Shown here: one piece after another, positions 51,701-61,600 of the stretch
How the letters are laid out: each line of letters opens with the position of its first letter
How positions within the stretch are numbered: the stretch's first letter is position 1
Origin: Apostichopus japonicus
Lineage: Eukaryota > Echinodermata > Holothuroidea > Aspidochirotida > Stichopodidae
Length of the DNA stretch: 64,000 bases
Reading direction: 5' to 3'
Assembly: GCF_037975245.1 (NCBI RefSeq)
Contig: NC_092576.1
Location: 34,078,611 to 34,142,610, forward strand
Translations under genes and position numbers: made by a program
The notes under the pieces: generated by a model
Databases searched by the model: none
What the model saw: only the letters and a program-made list of their open reading frames with translations
Told to the model about the DNA's origin: nothing

Positions 51701-53228
51701 ACGACGGTGGTAACGACGACTGCGATATTTGGCCGATGGGAGAACTGTTCGCTGCTTCTTGATGGGAAGTGTTACCACGGTTACCTGCCGTTAGTAACAG
51801 ATGTGGAGCGAGAGGCGGATTTGTCAGATGAGGCATCGATGTAGGAGTCCTCTCTTCTTCTTCATCTTTGGATTGCTTCGTGTCTCCCTGCTTACCGGAA
51901 CTCCACGTTGGCGGTGCTTCTTGCACTTTACGAACATTCCCAGATTGTAGCATTTTGTGAAAGGTTGGATCGATGTCCCGAGATGAAACTGCCTTGCCAA
52001 AAACGGTTTTGCCAGGATCCACAGTCAATAGAGAGCCGACAGAAGGAATTCCTTGAAGGATTTTACTATCGACGTTGCCCTCGCCTCCAACACCTGTGAT
52101 GCCAGCGCTTGTTTGAGTGGTAGAGGGTACAGAGAAACCGGGCCTCTGTATCGTATTCCACTGAAATATCCTACCCATACCCCTTCCCATACCTGGGTTT
52201 ATGGGTGGTTCCCCCCTTTGGGTAGAGCAGCCTGACATCTGATGAGGAAATGTTGGGAACTGGAAACTGGTTCCCTCAGAATCCTTGTTACAATCAGTCA
52301 ATGCTGTATACGGATCTACAGATCTGTTCTGTGTTACTTCCAAACTGTGACTGCCGGTACCAGGTTTTCTAGGTGATTTATAGTTAGTCTCTCCAGGCGG
52401 CCTGACTAGACCTCTGCCGAAACCGTGCATCTCCCACGGGGCCAAATTCCCTCCACTTGGCTCACGATCGGTTGGGGGCGTTAAATCCATCGGCTCGGGC
52501 ATTCTGTCCGAGGCCGGGTCCTGATTTCCGCCCAAGAAATGTGAGGGAACTCGATCGAAGGTCTTTTCCATCGAGTTCGAGTTCGAAGAACTCGATCGAA
52601 ACGAAACGTTCCTGGTGTCATTCAGAAAGTTATTAAACGGTGTCTGCCAAGTTTCTCGTCGTTCTTGTGACTCATCTTGATTCCATCTTGATCCCTCCCT
52701 AAAGCCGCTTCCTCCCCAAGGGTCAGGAAATGGCATATTACCCCTCGAGTTGGAACTTCCTCTATCCTGGTCGTTCGTAAAACGAGCATTTGAGTCATGT
52801 CTGGCCTTGAAGGGCCCCCTGGACCGCTTACCTCTTTTTTGCCCTGCTTTGCCCCCACCTCTCCCCCGCTTTTGGGGATAATTCTTCTGAAATGTCGGAC
52901 CCGGGTGGGTACCGGGACTCGAGAGAGCCTCTTCTCCGCCTTTTAGGATTATCCACTTGGGAGGCGATTCTTGGACTTTCCGCACCCAGCCTTTCTTTTC
53001 CATGGAGTATAAGGTCGGATTAATACCCCTTTTATTCTTTATTCCAACCGATTTTGCCAAATCATTGGCTGGAAAACTGTCCTTTCTCTTAACCAGGAGG
53101 GCGAGTAATCTCTTTTCCAATTCATTGGATCCACCACTCTGACGTTGATGAGGAGGTGAAGGGATGCAGAAAGGATCCGCAGCAATATCCTCGGAGGAAG
53201 ACCCTCGACTCACATCTTCCTGGGACAT
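40385..53228 (-). CDS. adar: ADAR: double-stranded-RNA adenosine deaminase with Z-alpha domain
   Basis: Eight coding exons on the minus strand (51526-53294, 49454-49610, 48071-48242, 46674-46767, 45509-45783, 43725-43910, 42825-43062, 40385-40646) join in phase to 1,028 codons plus stop. Domains by residue: Z-alpha about 36-96; degenerate second Z-alpha about 405-445; one dsRBD about 537-607; deaminase about 621-1015. Active-site residues are present: His698-Ala-Glu700, Cys752 in PCGDG and Cys831 in SCSDK, matching the zinc ligands and proton shuttle of ADARs. The enzyme converts adenosine to inosine in dsRNA. Z-alpha marks it as ADAR1-like, although vertebrate ADAR1 has three dsRBDs and this has one. 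The start ATG at 53228 is the first in the exon; a non-coding 5' exon near 54834 is likely. Introns carry LINEs, SINEs and satellites. Confidence 0.95.
40782..42122. repeat. ~24-bp tandem repeat split by a LINE
   Basis: Units of 'actgcatagtaatctgtcatagt' occur six to seven times at 40782-40954 and about twice at 42083-42122. The two parts are separated by a non-LTR retroelement. The boundary decamers GCATACTAAT and GCATGCTAAT may be a target duplication or simply repeat units. Confidence 0.85.
40955..42082 (-). pseudogene. 5'-truncated, frameshifted non-LTR retrotransposon (reverse transcriptase)
   Basis: Minus-strand reading gives [18 protein letters not shown], the FADDTN catalytic motif, [11 protein letters not shown], and the C-terminal IKTWNSL plus FRRNFIQ. 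This is the palm and thumb of a CR1/jockey-type RT. A frameshift near 41641-41693 moves the reading into another frame, and the endonuclease and N-terminal RT are missing. The 3' end carries a tetranucleotide tail (ATTG)n on the plus strand (40954-40981). Same orientation as ADAR, within its last intron. Confidence 0.9.
42349..42760. repeat. (GAT)n trinucleotide microsatellite
   Basis: About 410 bp of GAT with GGT interruptions. It yields open poly-Asp, poly-Met and poly-Ile frames, which are artefacts. Confidence 0.96.
42825..43062 (-). CDS. adar: ADAR exon 7: deaminase C-half
   Basis: 238 nt. It encodes [30 protein letters not shown] and [19 protein letters not shown], matching the ADAR blocks GHLTRAICCR and SVNW. 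A (GAT)n array begins only about 60 bp past its donor. Confidence 0.93.
43063..43724. repeat. ADAR intron 6 filled by ~32-bp tandem array
   Basis: From about 43225 to 43715 the motif 'tacttatatttacatgacatgttaatactgaa' recurs about 15 times with drift. The rest of the intron is AT-rich. Confidence 0.88.
43725..43910 (-). CDS. adar: ADAR exon 6: SCSDK zinc motif
   Basis: 186 nt. It encodes [18 protein letters not shown] and [20 protein letters not shown]. Cys831 is the third zinc ligand. It ends in VYLSSLTLG as in other ADARs. Confidence 0.94.
44010..44235 (+). pseudogene. LINE reverse-transcriptase C-terminal relic
   Basis: Plus-strand frames read the typical non-LTR RT ending in pieces (CLWNSL-like 'tgcctgtggaactcactt', then 'aaatcagcactcaaaacg' for a KSALKT-like segment). 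A 'gcgctatataaaagttatg' stretch and TTATTATTATG tail follow. Frames are broken, so this is a relic. Confidence 0.55.
44595..45395. repeat. ~93-bp tandem array
   Basis: About nine units, each with 'aaactgtcctcacaaatcatg', 'cttcaaagcac', 'actgacagtatgaacagtt', 'cctaacctttatctgatt' and 'atatgctaatacca'. One unit near 44791 is shortened by internal deletion. Confidence 0.93.
45509..45783 (-). CDS. adar: ADAR exon 5: PCGDG zinc motif
   Basis: 275 nt (1+273+1). It encodes [16 protein letters not shown] with Cys752 as second zinc ligand, and ends with [10 protein letters not shown] variable acidic insert ([11 protein letters not shown]) follows the motif. Confidence 0.94.
46223..46530 (+). mobile_element. 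tRNA-derived SINE (family 1), copy 2
   Basis: Same family as 14770-15085. Head 'gtggcggagtggataaaggc' is Leu/Ser-tRNA-like, with B-box GGTTTGATACCC. The body is shared and the tail runs into an ATT-rich tract (46510-46670) that abuts the donor of ADAR exon 4. Confidence 0.88.
46674..46767 (-). CDS. adar: ADAR exon 4: HAE active-site motif
   Basis: 94 nt. It encodes [13 protein letters not shown] and [16 protein letters not shown]. His698 is the first zinc ligand and Glu700 the catalytic proton shuttle of the deaminase fold. Confidence 0.94.
46768..48070. other. ADAR intron 3
   Basis: AT-rich with G-rich stretches at 47135 and 47600. No exon or named repeat recognised. Confidence 0.5.
48071..48242 (-). 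CDS. adar: ADAR exon 3: start of deaminase domain
   Basis: 172 nt, phase 0 start. It encodes [15 protein letters not shown] and [12 protein letters not shown], ending in IALGTG, colinear with ADAR1. Confidence 0.92.
48243..49453. other. ADAR intron 2
   Basis: Holds copy 2 of the hammerhead-like repeat (48897-49093). Segments near 48710-48800 and 49290-49360 are tRNA-like ('gatcgaatccaggtt') and may be further SINE fragments. Confidence 0.45.
48897..49093 (-). repeat. Dispersed repeat with hammerhead-like core, copy 2
   Basis: Reverse complement of 17364-17569. In this copy the core reads CTGAAGA, hairpin GATCC-TGCTA-GGATC, then GAAA, closer to the hammerhead consensus than copy 1 (which has AAAA). 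Confidence 0.82.
49454..49610 (-). CDS. adar: ADAR exon 2: dsRBD C-half
   Basis: 157 nt (1+156). It completes the dsRBD with [15 protein letters not shown] and [20 protein letters not shown], the basic loop and helix that contact dsRNA. The AG acceptor follows a clean pyrimidine tract. Confidence 0.92.
49710..50015 (-). mobile_element. tRNA-derived SINE (family 3), copy 1
   Basis: The minus-strand head 'gtggtggccaattggctaag' (A box) and GGTTCGATTCC (B box) lead into a body with 'tttgagacctatcgctgg' and an 'agtgctatataaatc' end. Flanked by a related element at 50035. Confidence 0.75.
50035..50405 (-). mobile_element. tRNA-derived SINE (family 3), copy 2
   Basis: Minus-strand A box 'gtggtcaagtggttaaggc' and B box GGTTCGAGTCC. 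The body shares 'cattgcgttgtg' and 'taaccctggtcattgg'-type segments with copy 1. Tail is ATT-rich. Confidence 0.75.
50510..50900 (+). pseudogene. LINE reverse-transcriptase C-terminal relic
   Basis: Plus-strand pieces read [11 protein letters not shown] and, in another frame, [15 protein letters not shown]. These are the usual ending of L2/CR1-type RT proteins (aPRLWNsLP...FKkxLKtxLF). A frameshift lies near 50735-50750, followed by a GATGAT-rich stretch. Antisense to ADAR. Confidence 0.65.
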
Positions 53229-53294
53229 GATACAGCTGTACGGTCCGGAGAATTTAACTGTACGTTGTCTCGGTAACTCGTCAACCGCCGGATC
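51526..53294 (-). CDS. adar: ADAR exon 1 (coding): Z-alpha, low-complexity linker, dsRBD N-half
   Basis: The acceptor CCATTCAG lies before 53294 and the donor GTAAG after 51526. Translation most likely starts at 53228 (MSQEDVSRG). Z-alpha (LEKRLLALL to PPKWIIL) keeps the Z-DNA contacts: Lys66, Asn70, Tyr74, Pro89-Pro90 and Trp92. A long Gly/Ser/Arg/Pro-rich disordered linker follows, with a basic stretch ([19 protein letters not shown]). A second, decayed Z-alpha C-half lies at residues 418-442. The exon ends within the dsRBD ([14 protein letters not shown], then GPSHKP). Confidence 0.93.
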
Positions 53295-54834
53295 CTGAAT
53301 GGACAAAATATGACAATGGAATATTAAAACGGAATGACCATCCACATACAGTACTTACTGGATGATACTATACACAGTAAAAACAACCCTGAGATTACAT
53401 TTTGGACTTGAAGTTGGTTAGCTACTAGACTAAATTATGTTTGATCAGTGGCATAGCCACATGGGAGAGGAGATTGGAATGAAGCAGAAATGGTTTGTCT
53501 AGCTCCCCTCCCCACATCCAAACCAGCAAAGAAATCACAGAAAATGTTTGCTTTTTCTGCCTATTTCTTGTGCATCTGCTTGCCCCACCCACCTATTAAA
53601 AAATGCATGGGACTCCACCTTAAGCGAAGAAAAGGTTAGCCATGTCACCAACTCTCTACAAATGTGGGAACAAATGGTATTGACAAATTCCACATACTGT
53701 ATTTAGCATTCATTAAATGGTGTGAAGACTCACGCAAAAGAAATGTCCAATTCCAATAATCTGACCGTGTTACGAATGAGGTGTAACAGAAGGGTTCGAC
53801 ACCACCATCAATCACAGAAAATACACACACAGCTTGCTACCTTTGGTAATTAGACACTAGTGTACAGTCAGTACATACAGCTGCCGTCAATTCCCACAGC
53901 ACAGTGTATAAACGATACAGCGATGGACATCTCAGGTCCAGCTAAAGATAACGAGGTATCAAGTTTCATTACTGTCTGCATTTTGTAGCAACACAAACAA
54001 AACGTCACTTGCAAGCAACAGAAAATTAACTTTTTCAGATGGCCGCACACGGTTTGGGGGTGAGTCTTCAATGCCTTTAAGGTTTATCTTCCTACCATAC
54101 AAGGTTTGTTTCTCTTAGTGTTAACAGGTTCTCCATAGTCAAGGATGATGGTGACTGAATTATAGGCTATAAAAATCATGAATGATCTGGCTTGACTTTA
54201 CATACATTTATAGAAGTGTGTAAATTATGAAAGCTTACAGTGAAGCTGTTTTCATGAACGGAAGGCCCAACTGGTAGAATTGAATTATTCTGGGCCTTTA
54301 TATATATTTGTGAATATTTCCAGGATAGTTTATAACTGCATGATTGGGACACTCACTCTTAATAGAGTGACAGTACATGAAGTCCAGGGGCGGTGCAAAG
54401 AAATTGTGGACTTTAATTCACCTTATAATGAAGGCCTGTCCTAGCACATGGTCCTTTTCCAAAAAAAAAAAAGATGTTAGAAAATAGCCTTAACAATGGG
54501 TCCGATTGATGCTCACCTGGGACCTATACAATTTGAAAGCACTGTGCACTAGCCTATATCTATAGTGCCAGTGGTAATGAAATACAGTGTTCAAAATAAT
54601 GAATGTTGGCAGGCATTGGCCCATAGCCAATTCGGTTCAATCTACCCATGCTAAGTTTCCTTATACAACCTTACAGGGCGCCTAGTATTTAAATAAGGTT
54701 ATGGCGGTTTACTTTATGATGTAGATTTTGCCTAGATAATAACTGAAGTAGTCTGTGGCCTGATACAGTAATATTACTAGCCAAGGTCCAGGTTAGTCAA
54801 TGTCATGGGAACGTTAGCAAAAGTCTTTCTTACC
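53295..54834. other. ADAR 5' intron and candidate non-coding first exon
   Basis: A CAG|GTAAG donor on the minus strand at 54834 could end a 5' UTR exon that splices to 53294. No ATG is seen in the 70 bp upstream of that donor. The rest shows no gene-like feature. Confidence 0.4.
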
Positions 54835-55499
54835 TGCCACTATAATAAGATATTACTTCTTTTCGGTTGATGCCGTTTGAATCTGGTGAATATATTTCCC
54901 CTCACACCTCACTTCGTTTGTACCGCCAGGTACTACGGAGCCTACCAGGGCATTTCGGGGAGACCACTAATTGTCTGTGCTGTGCAGCACCGAGTTTCGT
55001 GGCTTAATATGTGAACTACTACTAATTCACTGTAGAATAGTGTGGTGTAGGCCTACGCCGTGCTAAGTTCAACATAAAATTACCAAAGGGGAATCCCGAC
55101 TTAGTAGACACATCATAGGAAAAAGAAAGCAAATGAAGATTGGATAAAGTTTCTAACATGTTACATCTTTTATCTACATAATTCATTAAATTAATTTATG
55201 AAATAATATAAAACCTTCAAGAGGGTTGAAGACAATTTTAGGCTTAAATTATTATTCTTTAATATCTTTAAATTAACTACACATTGAGAGAGCCTGACTT
55301 CTTCAAGTTTCGGCCGCGGGAAATCAGTTGCGTAATGTTTGTTGACGAACGTTACACAACTCAGCATGTGCATTCTGCATTACTAAAAGTAACGTTATAA
55401 GCTACCACATTAGAAAGTATGAAGAAAACTGTTGATTCTCAACGGAACGTTTCCTTACCACCAAACAGTTTTTACAAGTTTTCTCTGCCTTCCAGAACC
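54835..55499. promoter_or_regulatory. Probable bidirectional promoter of ADAR and WDR76
   Basis: ADAR (minus) and WDR76 (plus) are head to head with under 0.7 kb between the candidate ADAR 5' exon and the WDR76 start. The segment 55310-55360 is locally CpG-richer (ttcggccgcggg, gacgaacg) than the surroundings. No TATA box is obvious. Inferred from layout. Confidence 0.45.
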
Positions 55500-55604
55500 A
55501 TGGCACCAACTCTACGCCAAAGGAACAAAGCTTTAGAACAAGTTGATGTAAATAAAAATACGGGCACTGGTTCTACTACTAGTCGGACTGCGAAGAAGAT
55601 GAAG
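55500..55604 (+). CDS. wdr76: WDR76 exon 1
   Basis: 35 codons from MAPTLRQRNKALEQ to the Lys before donor GTACCT; basic and disordered. Phase 0 junction to 58232. Confidence 0.72.
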
Positions 55605-58600
55605 GTACCTACCATAGTCACAAGTAACAAGTCTTGTAACACTAAGATTGAACAGTTGGATGTAACGATGTTACATTAGTGTTTGACTACCACAGAGCTA
55701 GGGCCCATATATATATATATTTCGTGGCTAACCACAGTGTAGAACACATGGCCACTTCCGAGACCTATCACATGATGGAGATTCTTAGTCAATGAGAAGT
55801 GTAATGCACATTATTATCATACTTTATTACACTTAGTAGGGCTATGCCTAATAATATTTAAAAGAATCTAAGTCTTAACTCCAAGTTGATGCAGAGTGGA
55901 GAAAAATCAGACTAATTACTATTCTGGAAGGGATTTGAGTGGTGTTACTAAAACGAATTACAATTGTGTTACACATAACGAATGACAATATGTTGTACAC
56001 ACTAAAAAATTGCGTTGACTAAAACGAATGACAGTAATGACAGCACAGACATTTGCTTCAACCAGATATCACAGTTCAGACTTCGTGGGTATATTAAAGC
56101 CACGCAAACCGAGTGGACGTGAAGTGCGTGGCTTACAGATCTAGTAAAGAACGGACAAGATACAAACGCACTTTATAGTAAGCGAAATTGTAAGTCTGAT
56201 TTTAAAAAGTAAATTTAACATCATTTTTTGTAATATTAATTGTTAGAAACTAACAATACGATAATCTTAATTGAAACGGCTTCAGTTATCTTCTATATAA
56301 ATCTACAGAGGTAAATGTCAAAAGCACAGCACTCAAGCGCATTCTCACACAAAAACTTTCCCTGTCGTTTCTATCCGTAAATTACACCAAAACCCTGCAA
56401 CCATGTATAACATGCAATTGTCCTCAAATCATTTTTTGCGCAGAAAACCAATTAACGCATTTACTCCACTCCGTTAATCATTCTATCTCCACTCACCACC
56501 GTCCTTCGTTGTCATTCGCTGTCATTTGCTGTCATCGCGAATGATAATTTATAACCCTGTACAAAGTCATTGTCATTCGGTCAAACGCTGTCATTCGTTT
56601 TCGTTTGTCCCGATTTGAGTGGGGAAATGAGTCAATTGGGCATACACACATCCAGATGCTAATATAATACAGAGATTGGCCATGTGGCTTCTCTGTAAGT
56701 AGTTCAAGTTGTACCAAATTGTGGCTGTTTTTTTCCCTTTTTTTTTGGGGGGGGGGGGGCGTTGCTCAGCAAATAAGAAAGGAAACATCATTTATAGCCC
56801 ATCTTTGCCAAAAAGAAAGGAAGACAAAACATGCATAATACTAATAAGGCTGTGGCTATTCTTACGACTAGTCGTAACAATTATTTATAAACTATATTCT
56901 TACGACATCGGCAAATTCATGCGAATTCAAAGTAAATAAAGCAGCTGCGCATGTAGTAGGGGTAACCCTAACTCTAACCCTCAATCCATTCCTAACCCTA
57001 TCCCTAACCCTAACCGGAAATTATTGTTACTCCTGGTCGTAAAAATTGTAGTCCTAGTCGTGAAAAATGGCCACGTTATAGCAACTGCGCATGTTATTGT
57101 TACGACTAGTCGTAAGAATAGCCACTTTGTACTAATAACACTTTTGTGGAATTTTTGCCAAAGTTTGATCAAGGGGAAACATATTTAAGCCTAGCCCTGT
57201 ACAGTTCCATTTAGATCATTAGAGGATGCACACTATAAAAGATGCTAACTGGATTTTAAGTACTATGGTTAGGAATCCTGTTAACCTCTCATGTAGAGTA
57301 GAACTTTGTATTGTATTGCATGCTATGCATGCCATTATATAAGATGTGACAGTGGCGTAGGAAGGTACTTTTAAGTGGGGGGCTGAAGACTGATGGCCGG
57401 CCTGGGGAGGGGTCTAAGGGGAGGGGGTGTACGTCCCCCTCCTCTTTGTAATTTTTTTGCATTTCCAGGTGGCCTCAGATGCAATTTGGTGCAATATAGC
57501 ACACTTCAACACCCACTCCATTTTGTAAAGAATTTTGCATTTTCACCTGGCCTTAGATGCAATTTGGTGCTTCAAATGAGATTTTTTTCTCATTTGGAAA
57601 TGAAAAAGGGGTTTTCTGACTTGCGGAGCGGGGGGGGGACGATACTTCCGCCCCCCAGCCCCCCCCCCCCCCCCCCCCCCCGGTTCCTACGCCCTTGAGA
57701 TGTGAAGCCATATTATGCAGTGATGGTGAAGAGCACAGACCTTCAAACTGTGTACTTCTCTGTGCTTAGCCACCCATCTCTTCTGTTCCAAACTCCTACC
57801 AAATTTCCTCAAAGTTGTTAATGTCAGATTAATAAACCAATTAAGGAACTTTCTGGTTTCTTTTACTAATTACTTAATTAAAACTGACCTTTTTTGGGTG
57901 TGTGTGTGTGATAAGAATAGATTTTCCCCTTTTTGTTTAGTTGGCTTTTATATGACTTAGTGGCCAGATGACAAAGAGAGCTAAGTATTAATTAGCCTAG
58001 TAGTAGTAGTACAGTAGGCATGATGGGTAAAGGCTAAAAGATATTAACAATGAATGTTCATGTGCTAGCTCTAAATACTGTGAGTTCATTGTGGGAACAT
58101 AAAACTTACGTTGCCTGATAATTAAGCATCTCACAATCCACTGGATTAAATTAGTTAATATTAATCTTCAAAATGAATGTCAAAACCCTTTTGTATCTTT
58201 CAACATTTGGCAACTTTATTTTCACTAACAGACAGCCAAACATGAAGAGAGCAAGGTGTTCGATTTGGACGCAGCTGGTCAAGCTGCTAGCAGACGACAA
58301 CCTGCAAGAGCTAGTAAACTAGTAAAGAAGTCATTGGATGAAAACCAAGATGTGAAGATTAAAGAAGAAGTTGATGATAGAGAAGTGAAACCGGTAAATT
58401 TGTTTTTACATTGTGGTAAAGAACAATGGGGAGGCGGTGTATGGTTGCAGTATAAGTGATTGCACCCCTGGTGACCAACCATGTCAGCATATATGCAAGT
58501 ACTGTTAGATCAGTGGTTAAGGCTAGTGCCTTCCAATCATAAGGTTCCCAGTTCGAGTCACTACAAGATTAATGTATGTCGTCCAGTTACAGAGCTGTCG

Positions 58601-61600
58601 ACAATTAACAATTCATAATCATGGACGTTAAATATGAATGTAAGAGACTGACTTCGGTCAGCTTGAGGCTTTGATAAGCCAATGAGTCTTCTGCGCAAGT
58701 TCCTGCTTGCAGGAGGATCTTAAATACATACATACATATGCATCTTTGGAACATTGATCATTTACATTAATTGTTTCACTTTACAAAACATCTGATCCTG
58801 ATTTGCTGTTATCATTTTTATTCTTTCTATCATTTTCATTAGTATTCATATATCTGCATTTTTGTAATTTTTTTATTAAATTTTTATTTTTCTCACCCAG
58901 ATGTCATCTGAAATGTCAGACTATGAAGCCAAGAGGTTGAAAAATATTGAAGAGAACGCCAAATTCTTTGCCTCCCTTGGGATATTTCAGGTAAGCTTGA
59001 TACCGACTGTTGTTATATATTAGTTATGTACGTTCTACTTGCTAAAGTCAATTCATTCATTACAATCACCATGTTCTTGTAGACAACTCACTGTAATAAA
59101 CACTGCTGCGAATCAACCATTATTCTCCGTGTACTATTACTTCACCAACCTAAGGGTTCCTTCTTGCAGAAATCCTCACAGGGAAGTTGGTTGATGAAAA
59201 GTGTGTTTGTAGATACTGAGAGCCTGCTATGATCTGAATGGTTTAAAAGGGGCGGGACATATAAGGGGCAGGACATCAAAGGGGGCGGGACATGACCACT
59301 ATTTGTGGCTAGCACTCTGAGAGACATTTCTCAAAACATGAGTAAAAAAAAAATGGCAAAGTGGAGAAAAGTCATTTTCTTTAAATTCAATTGAACACAG
59401 CTGGCACATAATGTTTGTTTTCCTTTTCACTTAGTTTTCATTCATACTTGTTTGAATATTTTATTTGAATATGATTAGCCCACTGTTGTTAGCTGACATT
59501 GCATTAATAATGCATAGTAAACTGATATGGAGGGAACTGCAAGCTGCATAAAAGGAAAGTCTTTCGACAAGCATAATCCCAGATGCCTATTTAATACTAA
59601 GTCAAGTCAGATCAGTTAATATGCCATCTGGCAATAATCTCGCAATGAGCTTCTCGGTGTAACCCCACTGGCAATGTGATGACCAATATTCTGCAAAAGC
59701 TAACTGACACCCTGAAGAAGTGTTTTGTTTTCACTTGTTTTCACTTGTTTTGTATTATATGAATGAGGACTTGAACAAAGGAATTCCAAGCCCTCAGACA
59801 TCATTTCACACGAATCACCAAGACCTTAGGAAAATTCTATTGTTCAGGGGTTGTGTTCAGATTTTAAGTGTGTGGACTTGAACAATGTTAAATAAAAATG
59901 TGGTCCTCAGTCTGTAACACACACCTGTGTGTGTTTGTGGGTGGGGGGGTGGGGTGGGAAGGGGAGTGGAGGAGAGGGGCGATGTTACAGGCTGGAATTG
60001 ACTGACAGGTATCTTTGAGGCACCCTTTTCTAATAATAAAGTAGGTCTACCTTAGTGCAGTGAACTAAATTGATAGATCGACACGGAAGCATCAACTTTA
60101 GATTCTACTAGAAGAATGTTCTTGGGCAGTAAGGACTAAGGACATTCCCTCTGGCTCCTACGTAAGTCTGTTGCTAACAAACTCAACCTCTGATTGACCT
60201 CTGCTTGACCTCTACTTTCAGGCCAAAGATGAACTTACAGCTTCAACGGACACAAAACGAAAGAAAATTGTACGAGGTTTGAAACCGTAAGTAATCATTC
60301 ACTTGTCAGTAGTTTGGTGACCAATTCGAAGGACTTTGGAATCCCTAGGGTTTGGATTGGAACTCTTTCTTTCCCTTCATAATAAAGGGGGAGATATGTG
60401 TGTCAAATATGATAGTAACAATTAATTAGAAGGTAGTATTCAACCACGAAAATCTTTAGTTTTATTTGAAAACAACTACACTTCGATCAATTAGATGTGT
60501 TGCATTGCATTTTACGAGCCATCTTTTATTTCAATGATTTCAACATTGGATGCTATTTCATTCACTGTTTTCTTTTCTGTTTCTTGTGTTTTCACCAGAC
60601 AATTTACTATATTAACACAACTGTAAGTATAGGCGAGAACACATACACGTGTGGTCTGCTTGGAGTTAAAATTGTGTTCTGATGTATGCACAGTCAAAGT
60701 AACAGATAAGCAATGGTGACGTGGCCATATTATGCAAGTTAGAACTATGTTTAATAATACACTACAACATGTGTTTTCTTTCTTGGTACCCTAAACTCAC
60801 AGCGACAAGGAAAGAACAGCGCCATTACCGAAGAGGGCTCCATCGCTAAGGTTACAGGGTAAGACACCCGAAGGTTCCGAGATTCCAGGACATGCCGGTC
60901 TCCAAACGACTCTGTTTCAATATCAACCATTTGAGGATAGAGTTCAAGAGGTGAGAAACTCTTCTCTAGTGTCTGTATTCATTACTATGTCATGTATATA
61001 CAGACAGCAAACAAAGAGACTGTGTATGTTATCAGTAAATTTGGCCTTTACACACTCGCACATTCAAGCACATTCAAGCACAGACAGACAGGAAGACAGA
61101 CAGACAGACAGATAGATAGATATACAGACAGACAGACAGATAGACAGATAGACAGACAGACAGATAGACAGATAGACAGACAGATAAACAGACAGACAGA
61201 CAGACAGACATATAAACTTTATTGTCCATTTCAGAAAACAAAAAGCGGAAATTATTTCCTGTCGACAGTAAACATAAACCAGTAGTGAATAAAAACAAAA
61301 CCATACAATAAACAAGCTATTAGTGAACAACTACGAGAATAAAACTAAATAAGCAGACCCAGAACAGTTATAAAAGCAGCACAGAGAGCTGCAAGTGACA
61401 GATCACACACTGTGGCCAAATCGCATTGCACGCGAGTTAAACAAGTGTATCGCCTTCAGTAATATTCAGGAACATTAGGGTTAAATCTAGTACATGAAGG
61501 GAGTTACTTATAAACAATGTTATGCATATGTCATTCATATGAATAGCTTATAATGCTGTATGTATATAGCATACATCATAGGTCCCTAGAAATAAGATGA

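Larger units (their letters stand above)
55605..58231. other. WDR76 intron 1
   Basis: Holds the TIR element with telomere-like repeats (56848-57129) and TIR element family D copy 1 (57354-57693). The rest has no gene-like feature. Confidence 0.7.

Noticed and set aside
51908-53142. Plus-strand open frames within ADAR exon 1
   Set aside because: They are shadows of the real minus-strand ADAR coding sequence.
55419-55499. Upstream ATG of WDR76 giving 27 extra residues
   Set aside because: Weaker start context than the accATGG at 55500; kept only as an alternative.
61064-61330. Cys-Leu-Ser-Val repeat open frames
   Set aside because: They are translations of the (CAGA)n tetranucleotide array.
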